From positions 25,810,092 to 25,874,091 of the forward strand of contig JACMZG010001913.1 of the NCBI GenBank assembly GCA_018340805.1: DNA of 64,000 bases, written 5' to 3'. This document shows positions 9,975-21,400 of this stretch, piece by piece (positions within the stretch are counted from its first letter, which is position 1; each line of letters begins with the position of its first letter). A model generated the notes under the pieces. The model saw nothing but the letters and a program-made list of their open reading frames with translations. It searched no databases and was not told the DNA's origin. This stretch comes from Microvelia longipes. Taxonomy: Eukaryota; Arthropoda; Insecta; Hemiptera; Veliidae. The position numbers and the translations under genes were made by a program.

Positions 9975-11258
9975 TCATGATGGCTAGCAGGTCAGATTTT
10001 GATGAGCCTGGTACCTATAAAGAAGCTGTAGCTAGTGAACATAAGCTGAATGGCGAAAAGCTATGGAAGTTGAAATCAAAGCTCTTGATGACAACAAAAC
10101 ATGGAAGCTTGAACCGTTGCCGAAAGGAAAGAAAGCTATATCATGTAAGTGGGTCTATAAAGTTAAAATAAACCCAGATGGCTCAATCGAAAGATTCAAA
10201 GCTCGTTGGTGGCGAAAGGGTTTACCCAGAGGAAAGGAGTTGACTATGATCAAACTTTAGCCCAGTAGCCAAAGCAGGTACTGTAAGAGCGGTAATAAGT
10301 ATGGCTGCGAGTGTAAAAATGACTTTGTCACAGTTTGACGTCACTAGTGCTTTTCTATACGGAGAACTGGATGAAGAAATTTTTATGAAACAGCCTGAAG
10401 GTTTTACTGATGGGTCGGATAAAGTTTGTAGACTTCAAAGAAGTTAATACGGCTTGAAACAGGCACCAAGGTGCTGGAACAAGCGTTTTTGCGACTATTT
10501 ATTAAAAATTAATTTTGTACGTAGCGGAGCAGATCCGTGCATGTTCATTCGTAGAGATGAAAAAAATACGACAATAGTCGTGTTGTATGTCGACGATGGT
10601 CTTGTTGCAACGACAAATCCTGAAGAAAAGGAAATATTAATGGAAGATCTGAAAAAGGAATTCAAAATTACAGTAAAATCTGCATCATACTATCTGGGCA
10701 TTGAACTAGACTGCAATGTTGAAGGAGCTATCTCAGTTAGACAAACTGCTTACACAAAGAAAATTCTAGCGAGGTTTGGAATGGATAACTGTAATGCGTT
10801 ATCTACACCTATCGTAAAAGAAAATTTTGAAGCAGGGAAGGTCGATAGTAATGAACATAATGAAGTTGATGCAGAAGATAGCCATAGATATCGTCAAGCT
10901 GTTGGAGCACTTATGTACTTAATGGTGGCTACCCGTCCTGATATCGCCTACGCTGTGGGAGTTGTGTCACGAACACTAGAGCACCCAAGTAAAAGCGACT
11001 GGACCCGTGTTAAAAGAATTTTCAGATATCTGAAAGGAACTGAAAATTTTGGTATCACTTATAAGCATAATTTTAAAAGGGGAATTCTTGAGAGCTATAG
11101 TGATGCTGATCACGGGGGGGATGAGTCCACAGGTCGCTCAACTACAGGTGTAGTGTGTATGTACGCGGGAGGGGCGATATCTTGGCTCAGCCAAAGGCAA
11201 ACCTCAGTTGCCATCTCTACCACTGAAGCGGAGGTCGTAGCTGCGAGTGAGGCTTCTT
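9975..11258 (+). pseudogene. Copia reverse transcriptase and RNase H, plus copy, 3' truncated
   Basis: An RVT_2-type RT. It begins after ILMMASRSDFDEPG-like sequence, with WKLEPLPKGKKAISCKWVYK near 10100 in one frame. A stop at about 10444 lies inside the YGLKQAP block. From 10454 the frame is open through the catalytic YVDDG (about 10587-10601), YLGIELD, VGALMYLMVATRPDIAYAVG and RNase H (CYSDADHGG-like, STTEAEVVAASEAS). At 11258 it switches to minus-strand integrase sequence through a 4-bp microhomology (TTCT), losing the last ~95 codons. Confidence 0.85.
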
Positions 11259-11882
11259 ATCCATCTTCTTGCGTTTTTGTTTTTGGTATGTGTGCATAGC
11301 ACTGACATCCTATAACCCGAAGATGTTTTAGTGATGGTTTCTTACAAGTCCAAACCTTCGTATGGTGACTTATGTTTTTCCGATGATGAACCCGATCTGT
11401 TTAAAATAAGTAGCAGCGTTTACTAACTCCGCCCACAGACCCTGAGTTAAACCTCCATGTGCATGGAACATTGCACGCGCAGCCTCAACAATAGTTCTGT
11501 TTTCTCGTTCACACAACCCATTTTGTTCCTGGGTGTACGGCATTGTTAATCGTTGAGAAATGCCTTCTGACTTCAGAATTTTCCGAACTGCATGGTTATC
11601 AAATTCTCCACCATTGTCAGAAAGGAGCTCTTTGACTTTATGACCAGCAGTCTTAGCTAAGGCTAACATTTCTTTCAACTTATCCACTACTTCAGACTTA
11701 TATTTGAGGAAAAACACGAACCGAAACCGACTATAATCATCTTTGAATAGCACGAAATACCGATAACCCGAAATGGACTTTGTTTCGAACGGACCGCATA
11801 CATCCGCCGCGATAGTTTCTCCCGGTTTCTCAGCTCTACTCCTTGTACCGAATGACTGTCGATGTGCTTTTCCGTAAACACA
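11259..11882 (-). pseudogene. Extra Copia integrase fragment
   Basis: Duplicates the minus-strand integrase of 13735-14360: GCVYGKAHRQSFG zinc region, AADVCGPF (Asp), SDNGGEFDNH (Asp), QNGLCERENRT (Glu). On the minus strand it is fused in frame behind RNase H sequence ending HFFVR, giving an RNase H-integrase chimera. The order is reversed from normal (integrase precedes RT and RNase H in Copia), so it is a rearrangement. The junction near 11882 shows a short CT overlap. Confidence 0.85.
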
Positions 11883-13321
11883 ACCTCTAACAAAGAAGTG
11901 GCGTATCCTAATATGTTTAGTTCTGCGGTGATACTCAGGATTCTGTGACAGTCGTATGGCTGCTTCGTTATCTACTTGTAAAGTAGGGATTTGTAGATCA
12001 ACTACTTCACTCATTAAACGTTTTAGCCATACTACTTCACGAGAAGCCTCACTCGCAGCTACGACCTCCGCTTCAGTGGTAGAGATGGCAACTGAGGTTT
12101 GCCGTTGGCTGAGCCAAGATATCGCCACTCCCGCGTACATACACACTACACCTGTAGTTGAGCGACCTGTGGACTCATCCCCCCGTGATCAGCATCACTA
12201 TAGCACTCAAGAATTCCCCTTTTAAAATTATGCTTATAAGTGATACCAAAATTTTCAGTTCCTTTCAGATATCTGAAAATTCTTTTAACACGGGTCCAGT
12301 CGCTTTTACTTGGGTGCTCTAGTGTTCGTGACACAACTCCCACAGCGTAGGCGATATCCGGACGGGTAGCCACCATTAAGTACATAAGTGCTCCAACAGC
12401 TTGACGATATCTATGGCTATCTTCTGCATCTACTTCATTATGTTCATTACTATCGACCTTCCCTGCTTCGAAATTTTCTTTTACGATAGGTGTAGATAAC
12501 GCATTACAGTTATCCATTCCAAACCTCGCTAGAATTTTCTTTGTGTAAGCAGTTTGTCTAACTGAGATAGCTCCTTCAACATTGCAGTCTAGTTCAATGC
12601 CCAGATAGTATGATGCAGATTTTACTGTAATTTTGAATTCCTTTTTCAGATCTTCCATTAATATTTCCTTTTCTTCAGGATTTGTCGTTGCAACAAGACC
12701 ATCGTCGACATACAACACGACTATTGTCGTATTTTTTTCATCTCTACGAATGAACATGCACGGATCTGCTCCGCTACGTACAAAATTAATTTTAATAAAT
12801 AGTCGCAAAAACGCTTGTTCCAGCACCTTGGTGCTTGTTTCAAGCCGTATAAACTTCTTTGAAGTCTACAAACTTTATCCGACCCATCAGTAAAACCTTC
12901 AGGCTGTTTCATAAAAATTTTCTTCATCCAGTTCTCCGTATAGAAAAGCACTAGTGACGTCAAACTGTGACAAAGTCATTTTTACACTCGCAGCCATACT
13001 TATTACCGCTTACAGTACCTGCTTTAGCTACTGGGCTAAAGTTTGATCATAGTCAACTCCTTTCCTCTGGGTAAACCCTTTCGCCACCAAACGAGCTTTG
13101 AATCTTTCGATTGAGCCATCTGGGTTTATTTTAACTTTATAGACCCACTTACATGATATAGCTTTCTTTCCTTTCGGCAATGGTTCAAGCTTCCATGTTT
13201 TGTTGTCATCAAGAGCTTTGATTTCAACTTCCATAGCTTTTCGCCATTCAGCTTCATGTTCACTAGCTACAGCTTCTTTATAGGTACCAGGCTCATCAAA
13301 ATCTGACCTGCTAGCCATCAT
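11883..13321 (-). pseudogene. Copia reverse transcriptase and RNase H, minus copy (broken)
   Basis: From 13321 the minus strand reads SRSDFDEPGTYKEAVASEHE and CKWVYKVKINPDGSIERFKA, then a frame break near 13028, then YGLKQAPRCWNKRFCDYLLK (12860 region). After a further break at about 12790 come the catalytic YVDDG (about 12700), YLGIELDCN, the RNase H ADHGG motif near 12160 and a frame break there, then STTEAEVVAASEAS down to the junction at about 11883. At least three indels. The catalytic residues are present. Confidence 0.85.
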
Positions 13322-13375
13322 GATGTAATCCTCAAACTTCTTAGGTAATTTAAAGAGTAGAGCGATCTCGTAAGG

Positions 13376-14518
13376 TCATACGATCAGATGTGTGGTTTGA
13401 TTGACTACTTTCTTCAAGAATGTATCATCTTCTTGTTGAGAGCTGTGAGATTCTTCATTTACTTCTGGATTCACATCATCTTGATCTTGGTCATCACTTC
13501 TACCTTGCTTTGAATCTGGCTCTGCTTCAGAGGGTGTTTCTTCTCTAACTTCTTCAGTTGGATTACTCCTCTCTTCAGTTTGAGTACCCATCTCTAATTT
13601 GATAGTAGTTGTCCTTAAGAGTGGCTCTTCGCAAAAAGTAACATCTCTAGACCTGACCAGTCTGTGTTGATCTTTTACCCAGATTCGATAACCGAAATCA
13701 TCGTAACCGACAAGCACACCTTGAACAGCTTTCTTATCCATCTTCTTGCGTCTTTGTTTTGGTATGTGTGCATAGCACTGACATCCTATAACACGAAGAT
13801 GTTTTAGTGATGGTTTCTTACCAGTCCAAACTTCGTATGGTGACTTATGTTTTTCCGATGATGAACCCGATCTGTTTAAAATATAAGTAGCAGCGTTTAC
13901 TAACTCCGCCCACAGACCCTGAGTTAAACCTCCATGTGCATGGAACATTGCACGCGCAGCCTCAACAATAGTTCTGTTTTCTCGTTCACACAACCCATTT
14001 TGTTCCTGGGTGTACGGCATTGTTAATCGTTGAGAAATGCCTTCTGACTTCAGAATTTTCCGAACTGCATGGTTATCAAATTCTCCACCATTGTCAGAAA
14101 GGAGCTCTTTGACTTTATGACCAGCAGTCTTAGCTAAGGCTAACATTTCTTTCAACTTATCCACTACTTCAGACTTATATTTGAGGAAAAACACGAACCG
14201 AAACCGACTATAATCATCTTTGAATAGCACGAAATACCGATAACCCGAAATGGACTTTGTTTCGAACGGACCGCATACATCCGCCGCGATAGTTTCTCCC
14301 GGTTTCTCAGCTCTACTCCTTGTACCGAATGATTGTCGATGTGCTTTTCCGTAAACACAACCTTCACATACATCACTATCAGTTTCTACTTTTACTCCAA
14401 GCTCTCTCGATATCCACTCTTTCACATGACGTTTGTTTTGATGTCCCAATCTTTCATGATAAAGTTGCAGTAAATCGGAATTGGATAATGAATTTAGTTG
14501 CCCAGTAAATGTGTTCAA
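13376..14518 (-). CDS. Copia integrase ORF, minus copy (longest intact pol segment, 380 aa)
   Basis: An uninterrupted 380-codon frame. Residues ~18-50 hold the HHCC pre-integrase motif (YHERLGHQNKRHV ... CEGCVYGK). The rve core has AADVCGPF (Asp ~80), SDNGGEFDNH (Asp ~143) and QNGLCERENRTIVE (Glu ~180), the D,D-35-E triad. After the core comes the Copia-specific stretch NRSGSSSEKHKSPYEVWTG and a charged linker rich in E, D and S up to the frame break at 13376. It would insert the cDNA into chromosomes. The upstream protease and downstream RT are in other frames, so it cannot be made as part of a complete polyprotein from this copy. Confidence 0.85.
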   Translation of the reverse strand: MNTFTGQLNSLSNSDLLQLYHERLGHQNKRHVKEWISRELGVKVETDSDVCEGCVYGKAHRQSFGTRSRAEKPGETIAADVCGPFETKSISGYRYFVLFKDDYSRFRFVFFLKYKSEVVDKLKEMLALAKTAGHKVKELLSDNGGEFDNHAVRKILKSEGISQRLTMPYTQEQNGLCERENRTIVEAARAMFHAHGGLTQGLWAELVNAATYILNRSGSSSEKHKSPYEVWTGKKPSLKHLRVIGCQCYAHIPKQRRKKMDKKAVQGVLVGYDDFGYRIWVKDQHRLVRSRDVTFCEEPLLRTTTIKLEMGTQTEERSNPTEEVREETPSEAEPDSKQGRSDDQDQDDVNPEVNEESHSSQQEDDTFLKKVVNQTTHLIV

Positions 14519-14559
14519 AAATTCAAATTTTACTTTATAAAGACCTCCTAAACGATTTC

Positions 14560-14860
14560 TAAACCCTTCTAGTACAATATCGTTATTAATTTTTAAATAA
14601 CATCTGTGACATTTGCTATAAACAAACTATTCTCCTGTTTATCTTGAGCAGCTAATGGTGAAAATAAATTTTTCTTCAAACCTGGAATATACCACACATT
14701 AGTAAGTGTAAATATACGCTGTTGGCTTTTAACTGTCGAAACTACTTCTATATCTCCAGACCCAACCGCATTAACACACTCACCATTTGCAGTCATCATT
14801 TTGTGAGGTAGAAAACTCTGTGAATGATTTAAATAAGTTTCTTTGAAACGTTACGTGATT
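14560..14860 (-). pseudogene. Copia protease C-terminal part, minus copy
   Basis: The minus strand reads MMTANGECVNAVGSGDIEVV and NVWYIPGLKKNLFSPLA. It connects the protease active site, which ends the gag frame near 14840 (VDNGCTNHVTF), with the integrase region. The gag-protease frame and this one are offset by an indel near 14800, and the frame ends in TDVI near 14596, giving a second break before integrase. Confidence 0.75.
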
Positions 14861-15744
14861 TGTGCATCCGTTGTCAACGTAAAAATGTCCTAACTCAGTT
14901 TCATCAGATAGATTTAAGTTTACAGACGTTAATGCTAAATTGTTTACCGACTTACTATTTTCCTTCTTTGGCGGCTTGCCATCTGCTTTCCATTTTTCAC
15001 AGTTCCTTATTTTATGCGTATTTTTCTTGCAATACTTGCAGAAGAGTTTTAGTTTAGTAGTAGAAGGTGGTTTTAGTGCAAGTGCTTCACTAGTACTTGT
15101 CACTCCAGCTTCCTTGTTACTTAACGCTCTCTCATACGCACAAAGTTGAACAATCAAATTCTCAATTGTTCTCTCTGACTTGTTCATTAACATCCAACTA
15201 GATTTGAATGCAAAGAATTCATCTGGAAGAGTCCCAAGGATTTTGCAGATTAGGAACAGCTCAGGTAAATCTGGTGATTTGTCATCTTTCTTTATCTCTT
15301 TCTTAAGTTCGTCCCAGAGATTTTGAACCTTAGAGACATGACTTGAAATGTCATCTCCGGCATCTCTTTTGTAGCTAAAAAATCGCTCACATAGGTCATA
15401 CGCCTTGTCTTCACAAGATCCATCAAATAGTCTGTGAAGCTCTTGCCAGACTTCTTTGGCTGTTTCGAACCTCATTATTTTCTGCAATGTGGCTTCTGTC
15501 ATATTCGTTGTCATTATTATGAGTGCAACACTATCAGCTTTTGAAAATTTTTCCAATGTTTCTTCGTGCTTCTTGACATCAGCCATTGTTGCAGTAGTAT
15601 CAAGCTCTACTGGCTTGACTAATCTTCCTGAAACAACATCCATGGCTCCTGGTGTTCCTCGAAGTAGAACTGACACCTTGTATCCAACTTTGCCAATTGG
15701 TTTTTCCACTCAAATGACCAACTTGCACTTTTGTAAAATCCATT
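14780..15744 (-). pseudogene. Copia gag and protease start, minus copy
   Basis: The apparent start is the ATG at 15744-15742 (MDFTKV). An extra A in the run near 15706 shifts the frame, so the long open frame is only 15709-14780 (309 codons). It holds the UBN2-like Gag region (EVWQELHRLFDGSCEDKAYD, NLWDELKKEIKKDD), the zinc knuckle CKYCKKNTHKIRNC (~residues 224-237) and the protease motif YVDNGCTNHV (~280). Apart from the start-region indel this is the better preserved of the two gag copies. Confidence 0.85.
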
Positions 15745-15856
15745 TCAATTTGTTGAATTTTTTTTCTCAAGATTTTGAAAATATTGACAGAATTTTTACA
15801 GCCAAAAATTTGTAGGGAAAATTTTCAAGTTTGAATTTCTAACTCGCACACCGAAA

Positions 15857-15875
15857 GTGAACTGGGCCCATAACC
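15857..15875 (-). other. Copia primer-binding site (half tRNA-iMet type), minus copy
   Basis: The minus strand reads GGTTATGGGCCCAGTTCAC directly after the LTR end. This is the copia-type site complementary to the anticodon stem-loop of initiator tRNA-Met (CTGGGCCCATAACC). Confidence 0.85.
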
Positions 15876-16033
15876 AATTAAAGTACCCCCTAGAATTAGA
15901 ACAAATATTTAACTAAACGAACACTATGTATTGGGACAAAGTTAACACACAATTAATAATCTATCACTCCTAAAATCAGACTGACTTAATATGTCATATA
16001 CATGACATATTTATCATTAAATGTACCTCAACA
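15876..16033 (-). repeat. Copia 5' LTR (outer right)
   Basis: 158 bp, identical to 6693-6850. Followed on the + strand by the AGAGG target duplication (16034-16038) and then by the right half of the split TIR element. Confidence 0.9.
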
Positions 16034-16038
16034 AGAGG

Positions 16039-16166
16039 TTATTCCTGGATGTTTCACCAACGTCCACCATTTCAATTGAACCAACCTCATTGGTTCGTCA
16101 ACACTATTTTCCCACGCTGTCAACTGATTTTAGCCATATGTTTTACTATAAAGGCCTCTAAAACCT
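16039..16166. mobile_element. Right half of the TIR element split by Copia
   Basis: Contains GCTGTCAACTGATTTTAGCC, the inverted partner of 6643-6662, and ends AAAGGCCTCT, partner of AGAGGCTTT near 6617. See the left half. Confidence 0.6.
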
Positions 16167-17541
16167 TTAATAATATTTAAGTAAATAAAGAATACATAAA
16201 AATAATTTAATGAGTAATTCAATATTGAGAATTGATTTATTTACATGCCCTTAAGGTTACTTTCTCACAGAGATTCGCAATTATTGAAATTTTACAATGA
16301 AATAAAAAGTTAAGAAAACTTGATTATAAATTATTACACACTATAACATTCTATGGACATATATGTATAAATAACAATATGAATAACAAAGTTGATTTAA
16401 AAAAAAATCATGTCTTTACATGACGATGTCAATCACTAAACAGGGGGGAAATACTAATTAATCAGCTAAAGACTCGTTAACATTATAGTAGGCTTTTTCA
16501 AACAACAAGGTTTCATTCTTTTTAAGAAGAAGTTTAACAATTGAAGTGGGTAATTTATTAAAACACCTTATTCTATTAAATTTAGGGACTGAAATGATTT
16601 GTTGAGCCTACAAGTGGCAATATTGATTAAGCAATTGTTTAATGAATACATTTTTTTAGTGCCACAATTGTAGTTCTTAATATAATTGATCTCCCTCTTA
16701 CCATACTTTGCTTTTATGAACAAGAAAAAAAGAAATATATAAGATAAATAAAAAGTTAAAATGTTTGAAAGAATAATTTAATGAGAATCATCTCATTTAT
16801 TGTTCGAGATTTAAGCCAATTTCTGCCAATTTTTTTTTAGTTCTGGCTAGTACAGGCCAAGGAGCTTGAATGAAGGGATGACGCGATAGGTTGATTTGCC
16901 AAGTAACATAGTGGCCCTATTGGGAATAAACAATCCATTCATAAAACAAACTGGAGATGCTTGGTGGAACTGGCCATGCTTATAATAGTTTCAATATTCA
17001 ATAAAGTCTTAAATTTAGAGTCAAAATTAACTTCCGAATAAAGGTTCCCTATAGTAGGTTATAAAAATATAATAAAAAGTATTTTTTTTTCTTTTTTAAA
17101 TAATTCTTTTATTTTTCAAAAATTACTTTTTGGATAAGAAAAATTAATTTTTTCCTTGTTATCACCTCGTTTCTTAATATTTTCTATTAAAAATAATAAA
17201 TTTTGATAATTTAAAGGTTTTATTTGCCCTGAAGTGTTAATATGTTGAACTCTTCATGTCCTTGTTACATTACCTGCGTTCCGCGCTTTTTGCTATAACC
17301 TTGTTAAGGAATGTACCTTTGCTCTGTTTCATACGACGTTCATGGGGTTGGTTTGTTCCCTCATCGCGTAATTCCCTTTATTCAAACTCCTTGGTACAGG
17401 TCGACTATCAGTAAACCACAGACCCAATTCCTATTACTATGAACGAGAAGACAAAACTTTTTTCTCATCGTGAAACTTGTTGGTTCAGTCTAGGTCCTTG
17501 GCTTTATACCGTACATTACTGTATCCATCACCATATAAATC

Positions 17542-17680
17542 ATTAGTTAAAAACGAGTTAAAAAATTATAAGTGGCGTAAGGAAGGTGGGAGTAATTACT
17601 GCAAGCGTAGTATGTAAAGTACAGCATTAGTCCATATTTGAATACATAATTTAATACTTCCATTCTAAAACAAAAATTAC
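17542..17680 (+). repeat. Interspersed repeat, copy 1 (partner at 51214)
   Basis: Shares with 51214-51355, in the same orientation and with few mismatches, the blocks AAAAACGAGTTAAAAAATTA, AAGTGGCGTAAGGAAGGTGG and AGTCCATATTTGAATACATA. Family unknown, no coding capacity. Confidence 0.75.
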
Positions 17681-17993
17681 AAGAGGTTTTCATTACTTGA
17701 GTACAAGATTGTACATTTGACATTTAGATCAAATAATTGCAATCACAGATTAGACGGATAAAGAAATAAAAATTACGAATAACGAGAGAATAAAGGTACC
17801 TCGGTACTTCTCCTCACGACTTTATTAAGTATGTTTTATTATGTGTGTTGATGAAAGGGGGTAAAATGTAGAAAGAATGTAAAAAAATAAAATAAAAAAT
17901 AATTTATTTTCTGTTAGAATGTACATACATACAATGGTTTGTATTAACCTATTATTCAAAGAAACAAAAAAGGGGGATGTTCAAGGTGCACCC

Positions 17994-18021
17994 TGCTCTT
18001 CCACATCCAAGTGGAAGAGCA
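17994..18021. other. Perfect 11-bp hairpin
   Basis: TGCTCTTCCAC (17994-18004) pairs with GTGGAAGAGCA (18011-18021) across a 6-nt loop. Purpose unknown. A transposon end or chance palindrome are both possible. Confidence 0.6.
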
Positions 18022-18981
18022 TGAGTGGAATAATGTAAAGAGTATTATTATTATCCCAGAAGTGCCTAATCTTATATTACTGTAATCTTGTTCTGTATTT
18101 ACATTTTAGTCTAATGACACGACATTAGTCATAATAAAATCAATGCCTTGCATCAAAGACCCGCTCCGCGTGCCTGTGACGCTTTCCATGGCCCCCTTTG
18201 GGGCCACACTGTTATTGTTTCAGTATTAATTGTAACAAAGCATTTTGCCATGTATCTAGCTTAGATGTTTTAAAACTTGTTGAAACTAAAAAACTGTTTT
18301 AAAACTATATTACACAGTGTGATAAAGATAATCATTCAAACCAGGGAGTTCCAGCTTCATCAATTTCGTTGTTTTGTGGCAGCGCAGGTCCCCCAAGGTA
18401 GCGAATAAATAGAAATTTTACAATCGGTTAGAGTCGTGTATTTCCGTTGTAACAAAAAAATTAAGTTCTTAATGTTTTCTTGATTATTAGATATTTTTAA
18501 TGACAATGTGTTAATTTTATAACTAATTGAGAAAAATTTCTTTTACTTTTTCCTTTTGATTATTGATTTCAAATTTCTTTTTATTTCCCTAGTTAAATTC
18601 AATAAGGCATTACTAAATGCTTTTACGATTTGTGTTACATAAATGCATACAATACATTTTTAAATAACTCAAAGGGCCGAGTTTTTTTTTTACTCTGTAG
18701 TGTGACACTTCTCCTTTAAGTTAGAACTCCTTTTGGCATGTTAGAACTTCTCCTAACATTTATTTTTATGTTGTTAATGTTTGTTAATTTAAGTTAATCT
18801 AATTGATATATTTACCATAAGTTCCTAATTAAATTTTACTTCTCCAGATTTAGGCTCCCCTTGACTTAATTAATTAGGCTACTCCCTCAACGCATCCCTG
18901 TATTGCAGACTGCTGGTCACAATTTATTAGGCAACGGCGACACAGCAACTTCAAGATCTATGCTTAGAGTTGCTGTTATAA

Positions 18982-19033
18982 TTGGATCACAATTTATCAG
19001 CTTGAAACATCAATCTGCTAAATTGTGATCCAA
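18982..19033. other. Perfect 15-bp inverted repeat, 22-nt loop
   Basis: TTGGATCACAATTTA (18982-18996) pairs exactly with TAAATTGTGATCCAA (19019-19033). A partial third copy (GGTCACAATTTATTAGG) lies at 18915-18931. Confidence 0.65.
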
Positions 19034-19782
19034 CAACCTCTGGTAACTTTCGTGGTAGATAAGGTGGTAACACAGGTGATTAATCGTTCAATTTTCATTT
19101 TTCTTAATATCTAATTGAAGCCATTTCTGGCACCATTTATGTGTCTCTACACCATTTCTTGGTAGTTTTATGGTTGTGTGAGAATTTTAACAGCGTTATT
19201 TCTTGGGGATTGCCACTTCTCAACAACTACTCGTATACATCGCCCTCACCGTTGGATCAACCTTCAGAGTATTATACCATCAACTTAGGATATGTCATCA
19301 CCACCTTTCATTCTAATCAGAGGTTAATGATTTAAACAAATCAATGTTCATATTAATAGGAGAGAAGAGAAGAGGATACTTTCAATCATCATAGGTTTCA
19401 TGGGGTCTTATTTCTCGCTAATGTCGATTATTAATTTACCTATTTTTGGGAGATTGTCATGGGTTTCCATTATTTACCGCTATTTCGGGGGACCAGCGCT
19501 AGTTGTCTATTAAAGTTTTATTTGAAAAGTCATAGAGATATATACAAGAGGGGGCATAGCCAATCTCAATAGATTAAGAGACCTGAAATTTCTTCTTGGG
19601 GCTTTCAGGGGCTCTGTGCAACCTCATAGAAACTTCTGACAAGAGTGAGTTAAGGTTATAATAAATCGTTATCGTCTTTCCCCACATTGTTTGTATTTTT
19701 AACGCTATTTTAGACTAATTATAATTATTTGATAATATTAGTAAGTGAATGTGGAAAGGTTATTTTTTCCATGTTTAACCTC

Positions 19783-19990
19783 TGTTAATTATTCCTAAGT
19801 AGATTCACAAAATAGCACAATATAGCATAACAATATACCTTAAAGTCTTAATTAGAACTCAACAGAAAACTCAAACGATTTCACTATAACATTTAATTTT
19901 ACTTAGAACCTGTCAACACAATATTCAAAACAAAAACAATATAAATATAGAAAATCTAAATAAAGATATAAATTGAAAATATCAGTAACA
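19783..19990 (-). repeat. BEL/Pao 3' LTR
   Basis: 208 bp. In element orientation it follows the purine tract GGCGGAAGGAT (RC of 19991-20001). Identical to 25955-26162. Confidence 0.95.
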
Positions 19991-20037
19991 ATCCTTCCGC
20001 CAACGAGAGGAATAATGCTCCAAGAGCGTCTCTTTCG

Positions 20038-21400
20038 TTAATCTTCTTGGCTTCGGTCAACATCTAATTTGCAGAGAGTTGAGACTGGTCTGCGTAGTAG
20101 TCCCCTAGCTGTCCTAATATTGCAACTTCTAATCCGGCCGTCTCGCCCAGGAACTACCTCCTCCACTACACCTCTAAGCCATTTGCCTCTTTGTTCTTTG
20201 GGGTCTGCTACTATAACAAGGTTGCCTGGTTTCAGGGGCTCCACGTCCCTGAACCACTTTGTTATTCGTGTAAGTGTGGGGAGGTATTCCCGCACCCATT
20301 TAGACCAGAAATGGTCTGCCAATCTCTGCGTCACTCTCCACTTTTTTCTCACATTTAGGTCTGTATCATCAAATTTTCCTGGCATTGACGCACCGCTCGA
20401 CGTTCCCATTAGGAAGTGGTTTGGTGTAAGTGCGGGGCTGTCCTCTGCATCGAGTGGTACGTGTGTTAAGGGCCTAGAGTTTACTAGTGCCTCAGCTTCC
20501 AACAGCAGTGTTTCTAATGTTTCGTCGTTCACTACCTTAACGATACTATCTCGTAGAGTAATCGTCAGAGCCTTTTTTATTGACCGGACTAATCGTTCCC
20601 AGCAACCACCCATATGTGGAGCATTCGGAGGGTTAAAAACCCATTCAAACTTGTGACAAAGGGCGAAATCCATGATAGCATCCTGTTCTAGACCCATTAT
20701 TGCTTCTCTTAGTTCTTTCTCCGCCCCACGAAAATTGGTTCCGTTGTCTGACCAGATTATTGCTGGGGTTCCTCTACGAGCAATCAGCCTCCTTAAAGCC
20801 AGTATCGCACTATCTGTCGTCAAACTGTGAGCCACTTCAATATGCACTGCACGTGTGACAAGGCAGGTCGCTAGGACACCATACCTTTTTTCTCTATGTC
20901 TACCAACCGCTACAGTAAAGGGTCCGAAGTAGTCGAGCCCAATGTTTGTAAACGTCGGGAATGGTGTTGAAGTCTCGCCGTTGGTAAATCAGCCATAATA
21001 GGGACTTCTGGTTTAGCCCTTTCATTTTTACACCTTTGACAGTGTGTCCACGAGCTTCGAACCGCATGTCTGAGATTTAGGATGTAAAACTTCTGGCGTA
21101 ATTCATTGGCTACTCTCTCATGCCCCACATGCCGAGCCTCGTTGTGATAATGCTTTACTAAGAGTTTTGTATATGGGTGTTTGTTACACAAAATTATAGG
21201 ATTTTTTGTTTCCCATGGCACTTCTTCTGCCTCTTTAATCCTTCCTCGCATTCTCATTAACCCTGATTCGTCTAGAAAACATGGTAGTTTACTAAGTCGG
21301 CTATTAGCTTCCAACGGTTGCTCTATCTTTAGTGTCCTAATTTCCTGTGCAAACGCGTCGTTTTGTGCTCTTAGCACCCATTTCTCTTCCGCCCGTTCTA
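20038..21400 (-). pseudogene. BEL/Pao integrase and DUF5641 domain (one frameshift)
   Basis: On the minus strand an Integrase_H2C2 zinc region (HYHNEARHVGHERVA ... CQRCKNERAK, about 21160-21010) is followed by a frameshift near 20965. Then come the core with LDYFGPF (first Asp, about 20945), SDNGTNFRGAEKE (second Asp, about 20755) and GGCWERLVRS (Glu, about 20610), and a DUF5641 tail from about 20330 (WSKWVREYLPTL, LKPGNLVIVAD) to the stop at 20038. The triad is complete, so only the single frame break stands in the way of a whole integrase. The 269-codon C-terminal frame is intact. Confidence 0.88.

Larger units (their letters stand above)
6693..16033 (-). mobile_element. Copia (Ty1/copia) composite: two copies joined head to head inside one insertion
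   Basis: The outer LTRs (6693-6850 and 15876-16033) are both in minus orientation, identical over 158 bp, and flanked by AGAGG. Between them, from left to right, lie: a minus 3' pol fragment (6858-7278), a plus-strand LTR with gag-pol (7279-11258), a minus integrase fragment (11259-11882), and a minus RNase H, RT, integrase, protease and gag block (11883-15744). Segments are duplicated and inverted relative to one normal element. Both gag-pol copies are interrupted. The arrangement fits recombination or template switching between cDNAs before integration, or autointegration followed by rearrangement. An assembly artefact is the main alternative. Confidence 0.85.
16167..19782. other. AT-rich intergenic region, no gene recognised
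   Basis: No conserved protein, splice pattern or RNA gene was recognised. It contains a 140-bp interspersed repeat (17542-17680) shared with 51214-51355 and two perfect hairpins (17994-18021 and 18982-19033). The 64-codon ORF at 19141-19335 looks random. Confidence 0.5.
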
